A stretch of DNA of 64,000 nucleotides from Pseudogracilibacillus sp. (GTDB taxonomy: Bacteria; Bacillota; Bacilli; Bacillales; Amphibacillaceae). Below, piece after piece: positions 62,702 to 64,000 of the stretch (its first letter is position 1; each line of letters begins with the position of its first letter). The stretch is taken from NCBI GenBank assembly GCA_026169815.1, contig JAPFDT010000006.1, positions 1-64,000 of the forward strand. Reading direction: 5' to 3'. Below the pieces are notes generated by a model. That model searched no databases and was not told the origin of the DNA. It saw nothing but the letters and a program-made list of their open reading frames with translations. A program made the translations under genes and the position numbers.

Positions 62702-63559
62702 TTATATGATTGTTTTTTTAGCTATTTTTCTTATAGATATTTTCCAATCAGTTCCTGTACCAATTTCGTAAGCTTGAGCAAACGACCCTTGGTTAATAGC
62801 AACTCCTAATTTATCTACTGAATTCACGTAAATAAGTGGCTCTCCTAAATGACTATCAGCAAATGAACGACCATATGTCATCACATTTTTATAAATTTGT
62901 CGGTGGTTATTTACAATAGTCACTTCTAGTAAATCTCCGTGAACAACTCCTAATTCAATAAATAATTCACGTTCAATATTTGTCCAGAGATTTCCAAAGC
63001 GAACATCAAGAATATCAATATTCCCATGAATCGTTGCATCAACTACAACAGGATCTGGATTGATCAATTCAACGACATCATCTACAGATAACGCTCTACC
63101 TATATCTTCAAACTTAATCACATTCGCTGCTAAACGAGCACCAGTATAAGCATAAATATCACGTCCATGGAACGTATAAGATTCTCCAGAGTTAGGTAGA
63201 CGATTAATTGTTTCATCGATTTCACGAATTTCTTTTATCCCGATATTTTGATATATATGCGTTAACGTTCCATTGTCAGGTGTGACGATATATTGATTAT
63301 CAACCGTTTTTGCGACAACACTTAAACGTTCTGTCCCTACACCTGGATCAACTACAGAAACAAATACTGTCTCTTCTGGCCAATACGTAATCGTTTGATA
63401 TAAACGATAAGAACCTTCCCAAATATTATATTGTGGAATTTCGTGTGTTAAGTCGTATATGTTTAACGTTGGATCAACGGATAAACCTACTCCATACATT
63501 GCACTAACTGCCCCATCACATAAACCAAAATCTGTTTGTAAAACTAAATGTCTGCTCAT
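62702..63559 (-). CDS. SAM hydroxide adenosyltransferase/SAM hydrolase (DUF62) family protein
   Basis: LQTDFGLCDGAVSAMYG, VSVVDPGVG, TPDNGTL, FHGRDIYA. Confidence 0.92.
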   Translation of the reverse strand: MSRHLVLQTDFGLCDGAVSAMYGVGLSVDPTLNIYDLTHEIPQYNIWEGSYRLYQTITYWPEETVFVSVVDPGVGTERLSVVAKTVDNQYIVTPDNGTLTHIYQNIGIKEIREIDETINRLPNSGESYTFHGRDIYAYTGARLAANVIKFEDIGRALSVDDVVELINPDPVVVDATIHGNIDILDVRFGNLWTNIERELFIELGVVHGDLLEVTIVNNHRQIYKNVMTYGRSFADSHLGEPLIYVNSVDKLGVAINQGSFAQAYEIGTGTDWKISIRKIAKKTII

Positions 63560-63590
63560 CTTTACATAACCTCCAATATATTTTTGAAAT

Positions 63591-63635
63591 TAAAAAACCG
63601 CATCATTATCGTATTGCTACGATAAGGACGCGGTT
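63591..63635 (-). terminator. T-box attenuator terminator
   Basis: aaccgcgtccttatcgtagcaatacgataatgatgcggtttttta on minus strand. Confidence 0.9.
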
Positions 63636-63897
63636 GAATATACGTGTTACCACCTTAATTTACTATTTGCTCACACAAATAGCCTCATGAAGTACGCAGA
63701 TGTAAATTTCATCTTAAATACTCTGGTATTTGTAACGGATACCAAATCCCGTCGAAACCTAATAGTACAAAAATAATGTACGTTCAGTCCGCAACTCTCG
63801 AGGCCATTTTCAGATAGAACATCTTTTGCTTCTTTTCAGCTACTGAAGCTCTCTGTTGAAAAAATGAATACTACCTTACTTCTCTCGTCAACGTCTT
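63593..63897 (-). promoter_or_regulatory. T-box leader upstream of DUF62 gene
   Basis: T-box aaattaaggtggtaacacg (63643-63661); Stem I with specifier loop agaagta/gaaaatggc, AG-bulge cagagagc; terminator; coding start 34 nt downstream. Confidence 0.92.
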
Positions 63898-63928
63898 TTA
63901 ACTTTGTTTACTTTTTCAATTAATCTGA

Positions 63929-63957
63929 ATTATACGAGAGGTTGATTCAGAAGTCAA
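63929..63957 (-). promoter_or_regulatory. SigA-type promoter for the T-box transcript
   Basis: Minus strand TTGACT-17 nt-TATAAT. Confidence 0.85.
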
Positions 63958-64000
63958 GTCCTTTCATTATTATTTTTTACATCTATACGGTCGAGACTTT

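Overview
Chromosomal window from a low-GC, endospore-forming Bacillales/Bacillaceae bacterium. Support for this: an alpha/beta-type SASP gene, YhaL and YhcN/YlaJ sporulation families, and gene order resembling the B. subtilis yhf/yha region. Gene content is mostly core: ba3-type cytochrome oxidase operon with SCO and CtaG-like genes, addBA, comK-like, lplJ-yhfI-yhfH, a class A PBP, hmoB-like, a DsbB/thioredoxin pair, dapA behind a lysine riboswitch, ecsAB, hit, yhaH, prsA, yhaL, yhaMNO, sspB-like, fumC, azlCD, map, htrA-like, carbonic anhydrase, a murG paralogue, odhAB, yktB, trmL, queG, dat, yhgE/pip-like and a DUF62 SAM-hydrolase family gene. I found no tRNA, rRNA, CRISPR array, prophage or transposase. 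Most of the interest is between genes. (1) A complete T-box leader (promoter, Stem I, T-box, terminator) precedes the DUF62 SAM hydroxide-adenosyltransferase gene, and its specifier can be read as AUG (Met). (2) 20- and 41-bp tandem repeats occur at several gene ends. One array offers about seven alternative partners for a single hairpin arm. (3) There are dispersed palindromic elements, one of which appears nested inside another. (4) Several small genes are missing from or mis-started in the ORF track: CoxIIa, YhfH, a 33-aa secreted-like peptide, and a membrane protein with a probable AUU start. (5) The ComK homologue lacks the C-terminal tail that carries the MecA-recognition peptide in B. 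subtilis. No large undescribed multigene system is evident.
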